The notes under the pieces were generated by a model, which worked only from the letters and a program-made list of their open reading frames with translations, had not been told where the DNA came from and made no database searches. DNA of 64,000 bases from Pseudomonas sp. BCA17 (GTDB lineage: Bacteria; Pseudomonadota; Gammaproteobacteria; Pseudomonadales; Pseudomonadaceae): the NCBI RefSeq assembly GCF_004519405.1, contig NZ_SGWI01000001.1:1798001-1862000 (forward strand), given 5' to 3'. Below are positions 35,720 to 44,238 of this stretch, in pieces. A program made the position numbers and the translations under genes. How positions within the stretch are numbered: the stretch's first letter is position 1; each line of letters opens with the position of its first letter.

Positions 35720-36033
35720 AGGGTCACCTCGATGTCGCCAAATTTCAGCGTTTTCGCCGTGACCAGGTACTGGCCAGACTCCACTTGTTTAATAAGGGCT
35801 GTGCCCGGTACCAGGCGCTCGTCGGCCTCCACCAGCAGTTCCAGTTGCTGGATGCAGTCGCGCTGACGCAGCTTGCTGCGCTCGGCCACCAGCGTGACCA
35901 GCAAGCCGCTCTCGCGGATCATGTGCGCGATGTCCTGGGCGATGCTGGCCCGGTCCTCGATCAGCAACGGCTGACGCGATGGGTCCAACACCAGGTCGTT
36001 GTCGGCGATCAGCAGGTCGATGTATTCGCTCAT
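35716..36033 (-). CDS. DUF2590 baseplate-associated protein
   Basis: 105 residues with the DUF2590 pattern (IDLLIADNDLVLDPSRQPLL at the start), an HP1-phage family placed like gpW/gp25 wedge proteins. A lysozyme-like gp25 role is possible but not shown. It overlaps the tape measure gene by four bases. Confidence 0.78.
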   Translation of the reverse strand: MSEYIDLLIADNDLVLDPSRQPLLIEDRASIAQDIAHMIRESGLLVTLVAERSKLRQRDCIQQLELLVEADERLVPGTALIKQVESGQYLVTAKTLKFGDIEVTL

Positions 36034-38342
36034 CCGCCCACCGCCATGGCCAACATGCCTTCCAGCTCCAGCGGGTTCATCGGTTTGCCGGTGTGAATGT
36101 TGACGTTCTCCACGTGCGTGCCCTTGTTTTGGGTTTGGTTGTTGTTCTGGATGCTGGCCAGCAAGCCGCCCCGGGGCACGGCGTCGGGCCGTTTAGGTGA
36201 CAGGCTGGTTACGGCGTTGTTGATCCGTTGCTGGCTCTGCTCGGCCTTCTCGGTCGGCTTGGACGCGGTGACCAGCGCCGGCGGTTGCGTTGGCTGCGCA
36301 ACGTGTAGTTGCGGCCCGATCGGCGCCGGTGTTTTTAATGCCGGCGCGGCGACCAGGGCCGGCGCTGCGCGTGGGGCTTCGGGAGCAGTCAGTGGCTGGG
36401 CGATCGGCGCCGGTGTTTTCGGCACCGGTGCCAATACCAGAGCAGGAGCTTGGGTCTGCGGCTGCAGCGCGTTGAGTGCTGGCATCGCCGGCGCCGGTGT
36501 CTTTGGTGTAGCAGCCAGCATCAGGGGCGACGCCTGGATCGGCTGCTGGGGCGCGCTGACCAACTGCGCCAGCAATGGCGCCTCGACCTGGGGTGCGCTG
36601 ATCGTCGGCAGATCCGGCGCCGCCGGCATGTCACCGAACACCGCATCGATACTCACGCCGGGGATCTTGTTCAGCATCTCGATCAAGCCATTGATAGCGC
36701 TTTTGAAGATGTTGACGATGCCGTCCCAGGCCGCGCTGGCCAGGTTCGACCAGCCGCCCATGGAGTCGAACCACTCCGACAATGCGGTCAGTTGGCTACT
36801 GACCCACTGGAACGCCTCACTGTTGAGTAGCGCACTGGTCCACTCGTCCCAGTAAATAATCGCTGCCGCTACGGCCGCGACCAGGGCAACAATGCCGATC
36901 ACGATCCAAGTCACCGGGTTGGCCAACAACGCCGTGTTAACCAGCCAGATCGCGCCCTGCCACAGCAGCATCCCGCCTTTGACAAGGCCCATCCAGGCGA
37001 CCATCAGCACCAGGCCGGCCACAAAGCCGATCACCATCACGGTGTGGTAGAGGAACATGGCGATACTGCGCAGGCCGGCCATGGTTAGGACTTTCCACAC
37101 CGTGACCATACCCAGCCAGACCATCTTCGACATGCCCACAGTCAAGGTAAGCAAGGACATGGCGGCGATGATCCCGAACACCACCAATGTGGCGATTCCG
37201 ATCACGCGGGTGATATTGGGGAACAACTGGGTCCAGCGGGTCAGCGTCCCGGCAATGCCCACCAGGCGATCCATCAGCGGTGTCAGGATGGGAATCAACG
37301 ACTGGCCAAAGGCAATACGCAGGGCCTGCACGGCGGCGCTGAACTGCTGCCACGGATCCACCATGTTTTTGGCCATACGCTCGGCATTTTCCAGGCCGCG
37401 CACATTGCCCAGCTGTTCCATACCGTTCTTCAACCGCTCGGTGTCGCCCATCAAAGTGGTGATCAACCGCGCCGCTTCGCCGCCAAAGGCGTCGCGTAGC
37501 TTCTTCCCATTGGCCTCGATTGTCAGATCCCCGAACTTGCCTTTGAGCTTGTCCAGGACGTCCATGATCGGCAGTAACTTGCCCTTTTGGTCCACAAAGG
37601 ACATGCCCAGCTTTTCCGATGCACCGCTGACGTTCTCAAAGAACGACTTGTAGAGACCGCCAGCCTCCCCGCCGTCCATGGTGTTGCCAAGGGCGCCCAG
37701 CACGGCCATTTGTTCGGCCAGGCTCACACCGGCGGTGCTGGCCAAGCCGCCTGCAGCTTTGAACGCTTCGCCAATCTGCTCGCCACTGGTGCGAAACAGC
37801 TGCACCGCCGTGGCGGTTTGGCCTGTCAGGGTTTCGACCCACTGACCTTTGCCCATGGCGTCAGCCTGGCCCTTGAACAGGTTGTACATGGTGCCAACGT
37901 AGGTGCCCATGGTGCCGGCGTCGGACTTGGTGGCCTTGGCCAACAGGTTGCTGGCATTGGTGAAGGTGGCCAACTGACTGCCCGCCAGCCCCTTAATAGC
38001 GCCCTCGATGTGATACGCCGAGGCAACAAAGTCTTTGGCGTTCTCGCCGTAGGCCACGGAAAACTCCAGGGACTTGCGATTCAGCGCATTCAGCGCGTCT
38101 TCGGCCACGTTCAGCGAACGGACTTCGCCCAGGGCGCGGTTCATCTCCAGCGCCGGCTCCATTGATTGGGTGATACCGACATATGCGCCCGTAATGCCCG
38201 CAAGGCCGAAGCCCATGGTCTTAATGTGCTTTTCGCTCTGTTCAGCCAGGTCAGAAAAGCCCATTTTCACCTTGCCCATGGGAGCTGTGACCTTATCGGT
38301 CAGGCTCAAAATGAAAGCCAGGCGGGCACTTTTGTCAGCCAT
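36030..38342 (-). CDS. Tape measure protein
   Basis: 770 residues from the ATG at 38342. The TP901-type tape measure domain occupies about residues 80-330, and hydrophobic segments cluster between 360 and 500. The C-terminal third is a Pro/Ala-rich linker with three KTPAPI/KTPAPA repeats (near 625-705). The sequence closes with a short helix (NPLELEGMLAMAVGG). It sets tail length and is probably delivered into the host membrane. It starts six bases after the stop of the E' frame. Confidence 0.85.
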   Translation of the reverse strand: MADKSARLAFILSLTDKVTAPMGKVKMGFSDLAEQSEKHIKTMGFGLAGITGAYVGITQSMEPALEMNRALGEVRSLNVAEDALNALNRKSLEFSVAYGENAKDFVASAYHIEGAIKGLAGSQLATFTNASNLLAKATKSDAGTMGTYVGTMYNLFKGQADAMGKGQWVETLTGQTATAVQLFRTSGEQIGEAFKAAGGLASTAGVSLAEQMAVLGALGNTMDGGEAGGLYKSFFENVSGASEKLGMSFVDQKGKLLPIMDVLDKLKGKFGDLTIEANGKKLRDAFGGEAARLITTLMGDTERLKNGMEQLGNVRGLENAERMAKNMVDPWQQFSAAVQALRIAFGQSLIPILTPLMDRLVGIAGTLTRWTQLFPNITRVIGIATLVVFGIIAAMSLLTLTVGMSKMVWLGMVTVWKVLTMAGLRSIAMFLYHTVMVIGFVAGLVLMVAWMGLVKGGMLLWQGAIWLVNTALLANPVTWIVIGIVALVAAVAAAIIYWDEWTSALLNSEAFQWVSSQLTALSEWFDSMGGWSNLASAAWDGIVNIFKSAINGLIEMLNKIPGVSIDAVFGDMPAAPDLPTISAPQVEAPLLAQLVSAPQQPIQASPLMLAATPKTPAPAMPALNALQPQTQAPALVLAPVPKTPAPIAQPLTAPEAPRAAPALVAAPALKTPAPIGPQLHVAQPTQPPALVTASKPTEKAEQSQQRINNAVTSLSPKRPDAVPRGGLLASIQNNNQTQNKGTHVENVNIHTGKPMNPLELEGMLAMAVGG

Positions 38343-38348
38343 CAAAAT

Positions 38349-38800
38349 TCATCCGTTCAGTGCGTAGGCGATGCCATTGGCAATGGCGATTTCCATACGG
38401 CGCCAATGCTCATCCTCCAGCCACTTGGCCGTGCCCATCACCTCGGCGGTGGGCTCGGCACCAGGTAGCCAGCGGCTGGCCAGGGCCACCAGTTGGCCAA
38501 GGCCGTTCTCGGTCAGTCGTTCGGCGTGGTCGAGGGCTTTTTTACGGTGATTTCAACGTCCGGGCCGTACTCTTCCAGCAGCGCACCGGCCAGTTGCATG
38601 ACCAACACAGGGTTGCCCAACTGGGCCTTGAGGGTGGCGCGTTCTTCCTGCTTAACGGTGGTCACCAGCAAGTTATTCGCCGGCGAAACCTTGTTGGCTT
38701 GGGTCACGGCATTGAAGTACTTGGTCACGTCCTGCGGGGTCAGTGCGAAAGTGAATTCCTTGTCGCCTACTTCCAGGGTGATATCGCGCGTATCGGTCAT
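38349..38800 (-). CDS. Tail assembly chaperone gpE+E' (-1 frameshift product)
   Basis: Reading gpE to the AAA AAG codons at 38527-38533 and slipping back one base opens a second frame that runs to the TGA at 38349-38351. The joined product is 150 residues: 88 from gpE plus 62 new ones beginning ALDHAERLTENGLG and containing KWLEDEHWRRMEIAIANGIA. The downstream part matches the small DUF6890/gpE' type. It has no good start of its own, which supports production by frameshift. Both forms chaperone the tape measure, encoded next. Confidence 0.8.
38513..38800 (-). CDS. Tail assembly chaperone gpE (zero frame)
   Basis: 95 residues starting MTDTRDITLEVGDKEFTF, a phage tail assembly chaperone of the P2 gpE type and placed just before the tape measure. 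It ends seven residues past the slippery site. It is the major product; the minor frameshifted product carries the E' extension. Confidence 0.8.
   Translation of the reverse strand: MTDTRDITLEVGDKEFTFALTPQDVTKYFNAVTQANKVSPANNLLVTTVKQEERATLKAQLGNPVLVMQLAGALLEEYGPDVEITVKKPSTTPND
38527..38533 (-). promoter_or_regulatory. A AAA AAG slippery heptamer for -1 frameshifting
   Basis: On the minus strand the zero-frame codons GTA AAA AAG give the heptamer A AAA AAG, the most efficient bacterial -1 slip site. It lies eight codons before the gpE stop and in register with the E' frame. Confidence 0.8.
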
Positions 38801-38836
38801 GGGTGTTGCTCCGTTCAGGGTTCAAAGTGGGATGAA

Positions 38837-39289
38837 TCAGCGCAGGCAAACCCGGCGCACGTGGTCCTGCAGGCCCAGGATCATTTGCCGACTGAGGGCA
38901 AGCTGATCTCTGAGGGTGAAATAATCTTGTCGAGCGTCGTCTGTGAGTTCGGCGGCTCTGCCATCAGCCAAGCCGCCGGCGCCGGTGGTGTCGGTCGCGG
39001 TGGCGCTGCAGGTGGCGTTGAGGTGCAACCGCTTACGGCCAGCAGCAACGTCAAGGCGCAGAGCATCGTTTTCAGCACGTTCATGGTTCAGTTCCAGGGT
39101 TCGTTGACGATCAATCGCGTCACGCTCGGCCAGCATCTCGCCGCTGATACGCGCCGCTTCACGCAGGCCGCTGGCTTCGAATAGCGCGGCGTCACGCTCG
39201 GTACGTGCGGTGTCGCGCTGCTGCTGCAGCAGGTCGAAGCCGAAGAAGGCGACCAGGCACAGCACCAGGACAAAAATGCCTTCACGCAT
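38837..39289 (-). CDS. Rz-like inner-membrane spanin
   Basis: 150 residues beginning at the ATG at 39289, which overlaps the endolysin stop (ATGA). It has an N-terminal anchor helix (IFVLVLCLVAFFGFDLL) and a long coiled-coil periplasmic part. With Rz1 it would span the periplasm and fuse the membranes at the end of lysis. A second gene in another frame is nested inside it. Confidence 0.8.
   Translation of the reverse strand: MREGIFVLVLCLVAFFGFDLLQQQRDTARTERDAALFEASGLREAARISGEMLAERDAIDRQRTLELNHERAENDALRLDVAAGRKRLHLNATCSATATDTTGAGGLADGRAAELTDDARQDYFTLRDQLALSRQMILGLQDHVRRVCLR
38881..39084 (-). CDS. Rz1-like outer-membrane spanin lipoprotein nested in Rz
   Basis: 67 residues lying wholly inside the Rz gene in a different frame. 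It has a lipoprotein signal with lipobox LLAVSGC (lipidated Cys near residue 20) followed by a proline-rich stretch TPPAAPPRPTPPAPAA, as in lambda and P2 LysC/Rz1. Both features in a nested frame are strong evidence for a real o-spanin. Confidence 0.82.
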   Translation of the reverse strand: MNVLKTMLCALTLLLAVSGCTSTPPAAPPRPTPPAPAAWLMAEPPNSQTTLDKIISPSEISLPSVGK

Positions 39290-39822
39290 CACAGGCCCGC
39301 CTGACACAGCGCGGCTTCTGCCAGGCGGCGGGCATGTAGCCCCGGGATAAACACCTTCTTGCCCTGGGCGGTGGTGACGAAGGCCCATACCGGTGTTTTG
39401 CCGTCAGGTGCCCAGGCCAGTGCCTGACAACCGTCTTTGATGCGACCCGCATTGATCAGGCCCACGGCGCGACTGGCGCACGTGCTGGGCGTGCCGAAGT
39501 TGTGGCCATGGCTGCTCAGGGCATCGAAGGTGTTCTGGCCCACGTCCTGGTTGGTGATGCAGTCGGCCAGTTGCAGTTGGCCTTTGCTGATCACCAACTG
39601 TTCTACCTCGCTGCAGCGGTCGTCTGACCAGTAGTCACCTACAACCACCGGGTAGGGGCTGGTATGGCGGGTGACGCCCTTGCACACGGTTGGCAACCCA
39701 CGGGCCAGCTTGTCGGCGTAGACGGTGTTTTGGCCGTTGCCTTCCCAGGTCCCCAGGAACACCACCAGCGTGGAGCTGCAAAGCGCAATGGCGCCGGCAG
39801 CGATCTTGCCGCGCAGGCTCAT
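39289..39822 (-). CDS. Endolysin, GH24-type lysozyme with signal-anchor N-terminus
   Basis: 177 residues from the ATG at 39822. The N-terminal hydrophobic stretch (AAGAIALCSSTLVVFL) is rich in Ala, Ser and Gly, as in signal-anchor-release endolysins. The catalytic region WEGNGQN with Glu near residue 27 and LPTVCKGVT follows. It would cut the murein glycan backbone. It overlaps the holin stop and the Rz start by four bases each, so the cassette is tightly coupled. Confidence 0.8.
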   Translation of the reverse strand: MSLRGKIAAGAIALCSSTLVVFLGTWEGNGQNTVYADKLARGLPTVCKGVTRHTSPYPVVVGDYWSDDRCSEVEQLVISKGQLQLADCITNQDVGQNTFDALSSHGHNFGTPSTCASRAVGLINAGRIKDGCQALAWAPDGKTPVWAFVTTAQGKKVFIPGLHARRLAEAALCQAGL

Positions 39823-40025
39823 GGCTTCACCTTCCAGTCGCGCAACATCTGGCGGTACTTGGGCACCAACAGCAGGATCTGCAGCACCATATAGAGGGCT
39901 GTCAGCATGTAGGCGATAGCCGACCAGTCGACGGCCCCTGTCGCGCCAGTGGCCGCTACACCGATCGCAGGCGACGCTTTTGCCAGTGCGATGGCGGTGT
40001 CCTGGGCCGCCTGATTCGTGCTCAT
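39819..40025 (-). CDS. Holin-like small membrane protein
   Basis: 68 residues from the ATG at 40025, which has AGGAA seven bases upstream. A single strong helix (SAIAYMLTALYMVLQILLLVP) and a short basic C-terminus suit a pinholin working with a signal-anchor endolysin. Its place just before the endolysin supports this. Confidence 0.72.
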   Translation of the reverse strand: MSTNQAAQDTAIALAKASPAIGVAATGATGAVDWSAIAYMLTALYMVLQILLLVPKYRQMLRDWKVKP

Positions 40026-40240
40026 CGCTGCATTCCTTTTTCGAAAAAAGACTGGCACGGGACACAGCGAGTCTTGCCGCCGAGCGCTTGGCGCGCTGCC
40101 GGAATCTCGTTATCACAGTCCTGGCAGTGGGTAAGGCTTGGGCCCGCTGACTCACGCCGGGCCTGGGCCAACTGGGCGTTGATAGCCTGGTCCCGCTGAC
40201 GTTGTTCCAGGACTTGGGCGCGATCGAACGGGCAGACCAT
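40022..40240 (-). CDS. TraR/DksA-type zinc-finger protein
   Basis: 72 residues with a four-cysteine finger (HCQDCDN and RCVPCQ, near residues 38-62) after a helical hairpin. This is the size of phage TraR-like proteins, which bind RNA polymerase through its secondary channel. It lies between the tail tube and holin genes, overlapping the latter by four bases. Confidence 0.82.
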   Translation of the reverse strand: MVCPFDRAQVLEQRQRDQAINAQLAQARRESAGPSLTHCQDCDNEIPAARQALGGKTRCVPCQSFFEKGMQR

Positions 40241-40689
40241 CAGCTAATACCCTCGATCTCGGTGGCATCCAGGTACGGCACGCCGTTGACACGGATAAAG
40301 TCCGGGCTGGTGACCTCGAACGGCACCTTGTGCTTGGTCTTCTCGCCACCTTTGGGATCGATGCTCAGCAGGCTGGATACCTTCAACTTGCAACCGAAGG
40401 CCTCAATGCGCAGTTCGTCGTCGCCTGCCTTCGCAAAAAACACCGTGTCGAAGGCATCGAGCTTGCGAAAGCTGCCGGCAGTGCGCGCCGCTTCGATCAG
40501 CAGGTTGAAGTTGGTGGAATCCAGCTCCAGTTCGCCGGCCGCTGCCACATCGCCGTCGACGTAGCCGTCAGGCACGCCCCGGGTTTGTGCAGTCTTGCTG
40601 TTGTCGGTGATATCCAGGGTGCAGCTTTCGACATGGACCAGCAGATCGCCCAGGTTCACGTCAAAGTTCTTGCCGCCAATACGTGACAT
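40240..40689 (-). CDS. Tail tube protein (DUF2597, HP1-type)
   Basis: 149 residues, starting MSRIGGKNFDVNLGDLLVHVE, which is the DUF2597 pattern. It follows the sheath gene by six bases, the position of the major tail tube protein in contractile phages, and is probably made in large amounts. Confidence 0.82.
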   Translation of the reverse strand: MSRIGGKNFDVNLGDLLVHVESCTLDITDNSKTAQTRGVPDGYVDGDVAAAGELELDSTNFNLLIEAARTAGSFRKLDAFDTVFFAKAGDDELRIEAFGCKLKVSSLLSIDPKGGEKTKHKVPFEVTSPDFIRVNGVPYLDATEIEGIS

Positions 40690-40695
40690 GGGGGG

Positions 40696-41817
40696 TTACT
40701 CCGAATCGTCGTTGGAAAGGTCCAGGGCAATGTTCGCCGTGAGGTCTTTCGGGCAGTTGTGCGGCTTGAGCTTGATGAACGCCTCAACGGCGGTTTTGCT
40801 CTTCCAAACCAGCACGATGTCGCCGTCCTTGGGCGTTTCGATCTCGCCCGGGAATACCTCGCCGGCGAACTTGACCGACTTGGCCATGCGCCGAAGAGGT
40901 GCCATCAGCGCATTGGTGTTTACGGCCATGCTGTTGGGGGTGCTGTTCAAGCGGCGATCGGCCACTCGGCGGATCAACAACGGCCGCACCTGGCGCGCTG
41001 CCTTGTCGGCAAGACGTAGGTATTCAATGACCTGGTAGTCGCTACCTGGTGCATCCAACATGTTGCCGTCGCCCCAGTACACGCCCGGGTAATCGGAATA
41101 GGTCTGCGAAACCGAGAAGCGCGCCTTGTCCAATTCCGAGCGGATCGAGGACGGCAACGGCACACCCTCGGAGTCGACAGGTACGGGGCCAAGCCCCAGC
41201 ACCGCACCGGTGGCAACACGCATGGGGCTGTCAGCGATGCTGACCGCCGCGTTGGCCAGCCGGCCGCCCAACACGCCCAGGTCGTTACCGTGCAACTGCG
41301 GCACCACCAGGACACGCGGCGCGGATACACCGGCCGTAATCGCTTTTTGGGCCACCAGGTACTCGGCCCAGCTTTGGAATGGGCTTAGCGACAGGCCGGC
41401 CGTGGCCGCCATGACGAAGGCACGACGGCCGTAGGTGTCATTCATCGACACGGCGGCGTCATGCATGGCCGACAGTTCGGCACCGGTGGCCACCGGCTTG
41501 GTGATCACCACCGCCTCGACGGAAAAGCCCTGCTGCTGGGACATCTCCAGCGCTTTGGTCCAGTCGCCGTCCGGCGCAATCGGCGCCGCCAGGCACGCCC
41601 AGCGATCGCCACCGTTCAGGCGTGCGGCAGTGACCTGGGTTTTCAGGTCACTGGCCGGTAGGCCCAGTTGCGTGTCCAGATCGCTGTCAGTGTTGAGGGC
41701 GATCAATTTGCCGGTGTTTTTCGGACCGGGACCGATGAAGAGAAAATAGCGCTCGATCTCAGTCACGGCGCCTTGGCCCAGATTGAGATTGTTAACGCTG
41801 ACTTTGCCAAGTGCCAT
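40696..41817 (-). CDS. Tail sheath protein (DUF2586, HP1-type)
   Basis: 373 residues with the DUF2586 pattern (KVSVNNLNLGQGAVTEIERYFLFIG at the start, ADRRLNSTPNSMAVNTNALMAPLRRM near residue 287). HP1's contractile sheath belongs to this family, which is unlike P2 gpFI, so the tail is HP1-type on a P2-type capsid. Confidence 0.85.
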   Translation of the reverse strand: MALGKVSVNNLNLGQGAVTEIERYFLFIGPGPKNTGKLIALNTDSDLDTQLGLPASDLKTQVTAARLNGGDRWACLAAPIAPDGDWTKALEMSQQQGFSVEAVVITKPVATGAELSAMHDAAVSMNDTYGRRAFVMAATAGLSLSPFQSWAEYLVAQKAITAGVSAPRVLVVPQLHGNDLGVLGGRLANAAVSIADSPMRVATGAVLGLGPVPVDSEGVPLPSSIRSELDKARFSVSQTYSDYPGVYWGDGNMLDAPGSDYQVIEYLRLADKAARQVRPLLIRRVADRRLNSTPNSMAVNTNALMAPLRRMAKSVKFAGEVFPGEIETPKDGDIVLVWKSKTAVEAFIKLKPHNCPKDLTANIALDLSNDDSE

Positions 41818-41828
41818 GCTGTGCCTCG

Positions 41829-42509
41829 TTAGCGGGGTGAATTAAGGATTTGTTGGAACACCTGGTTAACCAGGTCGCGGGTTTCGCTCCCGCTCTCCAC
41901 ACCGAGGAACTGGCGTTTGGGCAGGGGGATGTCCCAGCTTTGCGCGCCGGTGGACTCGGTTCGTTCGTCGTTCAAAATGCGGATCAGCAAGCCGGCCTTG
42001 GCGTAGTTCACGTGTTCTTGAATCCAGGCCACCGACGGCCTGGCCAGTGCCTTTTTGCCCTTCTGGCGAACACGAAAGCCCAGCCGGCGCAGGCGCTTGG
42101 CCTGTTTGTCGGTGCAGGCGATGCCTGGGGGGACTTTGTTCCAGCGGCGCATCTGCGCGGCGGTACGTCGCTCGCTGACGCCGTTGTGCTGCTGCGCCGC
42201 GACCCAACGGATCAAGGCGTTTTTCCAGCCCAGCTCGGCTTCGTCGGAGCTGACGCGGGTGACCTGCAGCAGCTTGGCCAGGCCGGCTTCCATCTTCTTT
42301 TTGCCCTTGGCACTGCCCTTGCGTTCAGCGAATGGGGTGCCGTCGGTGTTCTTCTGTTCTCGCACTCGCTTACGGCTCATCGTCCGCACACGTGTGGTCA
42401 CTCTGTTCAGCAAACGCCGGCGCAGTTGGGGCGGCAGCTCAAGCAACGCCAACTGAGCGTCGACATCGAGCAAGCCCCTGACATCGAGGTCGAGTGGATT
42501 AGCGGCCAT
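41829..42509 (-). CDS. Phage virion morphogenesis / tail completion protein (gpS-like)
   Basis: 226 residues from the ATG at 42509. The pattern (LLELPPQLRRRLLNRVTTRVR, then basic MSRKRVREQKNTDGTPFAERK) matches the P2 gpS family, which completes tails for joining to heads. It overlaps the gpR gene by 11 bases. It is longer than P2 gpS (about 150), mainly in its C-terminal half. Confidence 0.78.
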   Translation of the reverse strand: MAANPLDLDVRGLLDVDAQLALLELPPQLRRRLLNRVTTRVRTMSRKRVREQKNTDGTPFAERKGSAKGKKKMEAGLAKLLQVTRVSSDEAELGWKNALIRWVAAQQHNGVSERRTAAQMRRWNKVPPGIACTDKQAKRLRRLGFRVRQKGKKALARPSVAWIQEHVNYAKAGLLIRILNDERTESTGAQSWDIPLPKRQFLGVESGSETRDLVNQVFQQILNSPR

Positions 42510-42948
42510 GGCTGCCCACCTCGCCATGCTCGGCAACCCACAGATCGAATGGCACGAACGCCCAGGTCTTGCCGAACGCCTCAATCTCGCCATCAGGGTC
42601 TTCGGCCAGGTACTGCGGCTCGACGAATTCCAGGGACAGGTCCACGTCGAAGCTGTCCTGGTCGAGTGGTTCAACCGCGAACAGTGGTGCCGGCAGTTCG
42701 TGGCGGTCCCGATCGGGATCGTGGTTTTCCAGCCAACTGCCCACCAAAGCCATCAGCCTGGCCGGGTTGCCGGCGAATCGCTCCAGGGAGAACACAGCGC
42801 GGTAGCGCATATCGGCCATGTGCAGGCCGTCGCGGTCGGGCTTCCAAATCAGTTCAAGACTGACCTGTTCCGTCCAGCTATCGAACTGCTCCGGCGCCAC
42901 CAGGTTGCGCGCCATCAGGAAGGCGGTCAGCGCCTGCAGTTGGATCAT
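42499..42948 (-). CDS. Tail completion protein R
   Basis: 149 residues matching gpR (opens with LQALTAFLMARNLV; EQVSLELIWK near residue 27). With gpS it finishes the head-proximal tail end. It overlaps the gpL gene by four bases. Confidence 0.78.
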   Translation of the reverse strand: MIQLQALTAFLMARNLVAPEQFDSWTEQVSLELIWKPDRDGLHMADMRYRAVFSLERFAGNPARLMALVGSWLENHDPDRDRHELPAPLFAVEPLDQDSFDVDLSLEFVEPQYLAEDPDGEIEAFGKTWAFVPFDLWVAEHGEVGSHGR

Positions 42949-43415
42949 TGCAGCGACGCCGTGATGCGGCCACGCCCCTGCAACGCACGGACGGCCTGTT
43001 GGCTGAAAGCCAGGAAGGTTTCGGCGCGCTCGGGCGCTTCCTTGCCGGTGTTTTCGGCGCTCTCGCGACGGGTAACAGTGGCGAACTGAGGCAGCGAATT
43101 ACCCTTGGCACGGCTGTAAACAGCACGTTTATAGAGCGTGATTTTATGGGAGTAGGCCCATTCGGCCGGGGTGGCCAAGCCTGCCGCTGCCTGCAGGTTC
43201 GATACACCTGCCGCCTGCAGCTTGGTCTTCACACGGGCCAGGTCGGTGTTCACATCGAACATGGCGCTTTTCAGTGTGTCGGCCAGCAGCTCCACCAGGT
43301 ACTCCGCCGGCAGGCGTTGTTCCTTTTGAAACTCAGACAGAGAGAGGTCAGGCCAGAAGCCGTCATTCTCGATTGTCAGTTCCACAAAGGTGGTGGGTTT
43401 CCCGGAAAAGCTCAT
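42945..43415 (-). CDS. Head completion/stabilisation protein L
   Basis: 156 residues from the ATG at 43415 (an alternative start at 43466 adds 17). The gpL family pattern is IENDGFWPDLSLSEFQ near residue 15 and RAVYSRAKGNSLPQFATVTRRESAE near residue 100. It plugs or adapts the packaged head. The gap to gpM (43416-43512) holds no gene. Confidence 0.78.
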   Translation of the reverse strand: MSFSGKPTTFVELTIENDGFWPDLSLSEFQKEQRLPAEYLVELLADTLKSAMFDVNTDLARVKTKLQAAGVSNLQAAAGLATPAEWAYSHKITLYKRAVYSRAKGNSLPQFATVTRRESAENTGKEAPERAETFLAFSQQAVRALQGRGRITASLQ

Positions 43416-43512
43416 TGCTGGCCGCTCAAATAGGGCGGGAAGCCTGTTTTCAGTGGGACGATCCATAAATGGGCGGCCACTTCCACAGGTTCCCGCTGGG
43501 GGGGGTAGTCGG

Positions 43513-44238
43513 TTATTCGGTGGCCGGGGTAGCGGCCGCTTGTTTTGCCAGGGCCTTGCGGACCTTTTTGATGCGCGTGTCGTTGCCTGCCTGGGCGTAA
43601 AGCTCAGTGGAGCGCTCCAAATGCTTGAGCGCGGTTTGCCACTGCTCGGCCTCCATTGCGCGCATGCCGATCAACTTGTGGTACTTGCTCGGGATCTGCT
43701 CCGTCAGTTGCCATTCGCCATCTACACGGGGCAGCAGGTCGGACAAATAAGGCTCAGGACTGCGGCCGGCGTTGTACTCGGCATAAGCCCACTCGCACAC
43801 GGCGTCGGCCACAAAGGTCTGGATGTCGCGGCGCTTGAAGCGCTCCGGCATCTGTTGGCCCTGCTCCATCAGGAAGTCGGCCAGTTCCAAGGCGTCTTCG
43901 AACTGGGCGGTGTCGAACAGCCACACCATGACCTGCACCGCAACGCGGTTAGGGAAGTTCAGGCCCGATTCGCAGTAGCGCTGCACGTATTCCTGATACT
44001 TGGGCAGCAGCTCTTCGCGCTTGAGAGCCTGACGCCCTGCCAAGCCGTTGATGGCGCTGATTCGCTCCAAGTCCTGGTCCAACGCCGCTTCCTGCAACAG
44101 CAAGTGCTTGCGGGCATTCGCGGGGCTACTCAGAGCCTCGGCCGGGGAGTACGGCAGGGATGCGGCAGATGCCGCCGCCACTACCGCTGCACCACCCGCC
44201 GCCAAGGTGCGGCGCTTATGCGCGAGAGCCAGGCTCAC
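43513..44238 (-). CDS. Terminase small subunit (gpM)
   Basis: 241 residues matching the P2 gpM endonuclease subunit (MSLALAHKRRTLAA start, NRVAVQVMVWLFDTAQFEDALELA near residue 97). It cuts at cos together with gpP. It overlaps the capsid gene by four bases. Confidence 0.82.
   Translation of the reverse strand: MSLALAHKRRTLAAGGAAVVAAASAASLPYSPAEALSSPANARKHLLLQEAALDQDLERISAINGLAGRQALKREELLPKYQEYVQRYCESGLNFPNRVAVQVMVWLFDTAQFEDALELADFLMEQGQQMPERFKRRDIQTFVADAVCEWAYAEYNAGRSPEPYLSDLLPRVDGEWQLTEQIPSKYHKLIGMRAMEAEQWQTALKHLERSTELYAQAGNDTRIKKVRKALAKQAAATPATE

Noticed and set aside
40696..41817. Contractile bacteriocin (tailocin) instead of a phage
   Set aside because: Capsid, portal, terminase, integrase and replication genes are all present.
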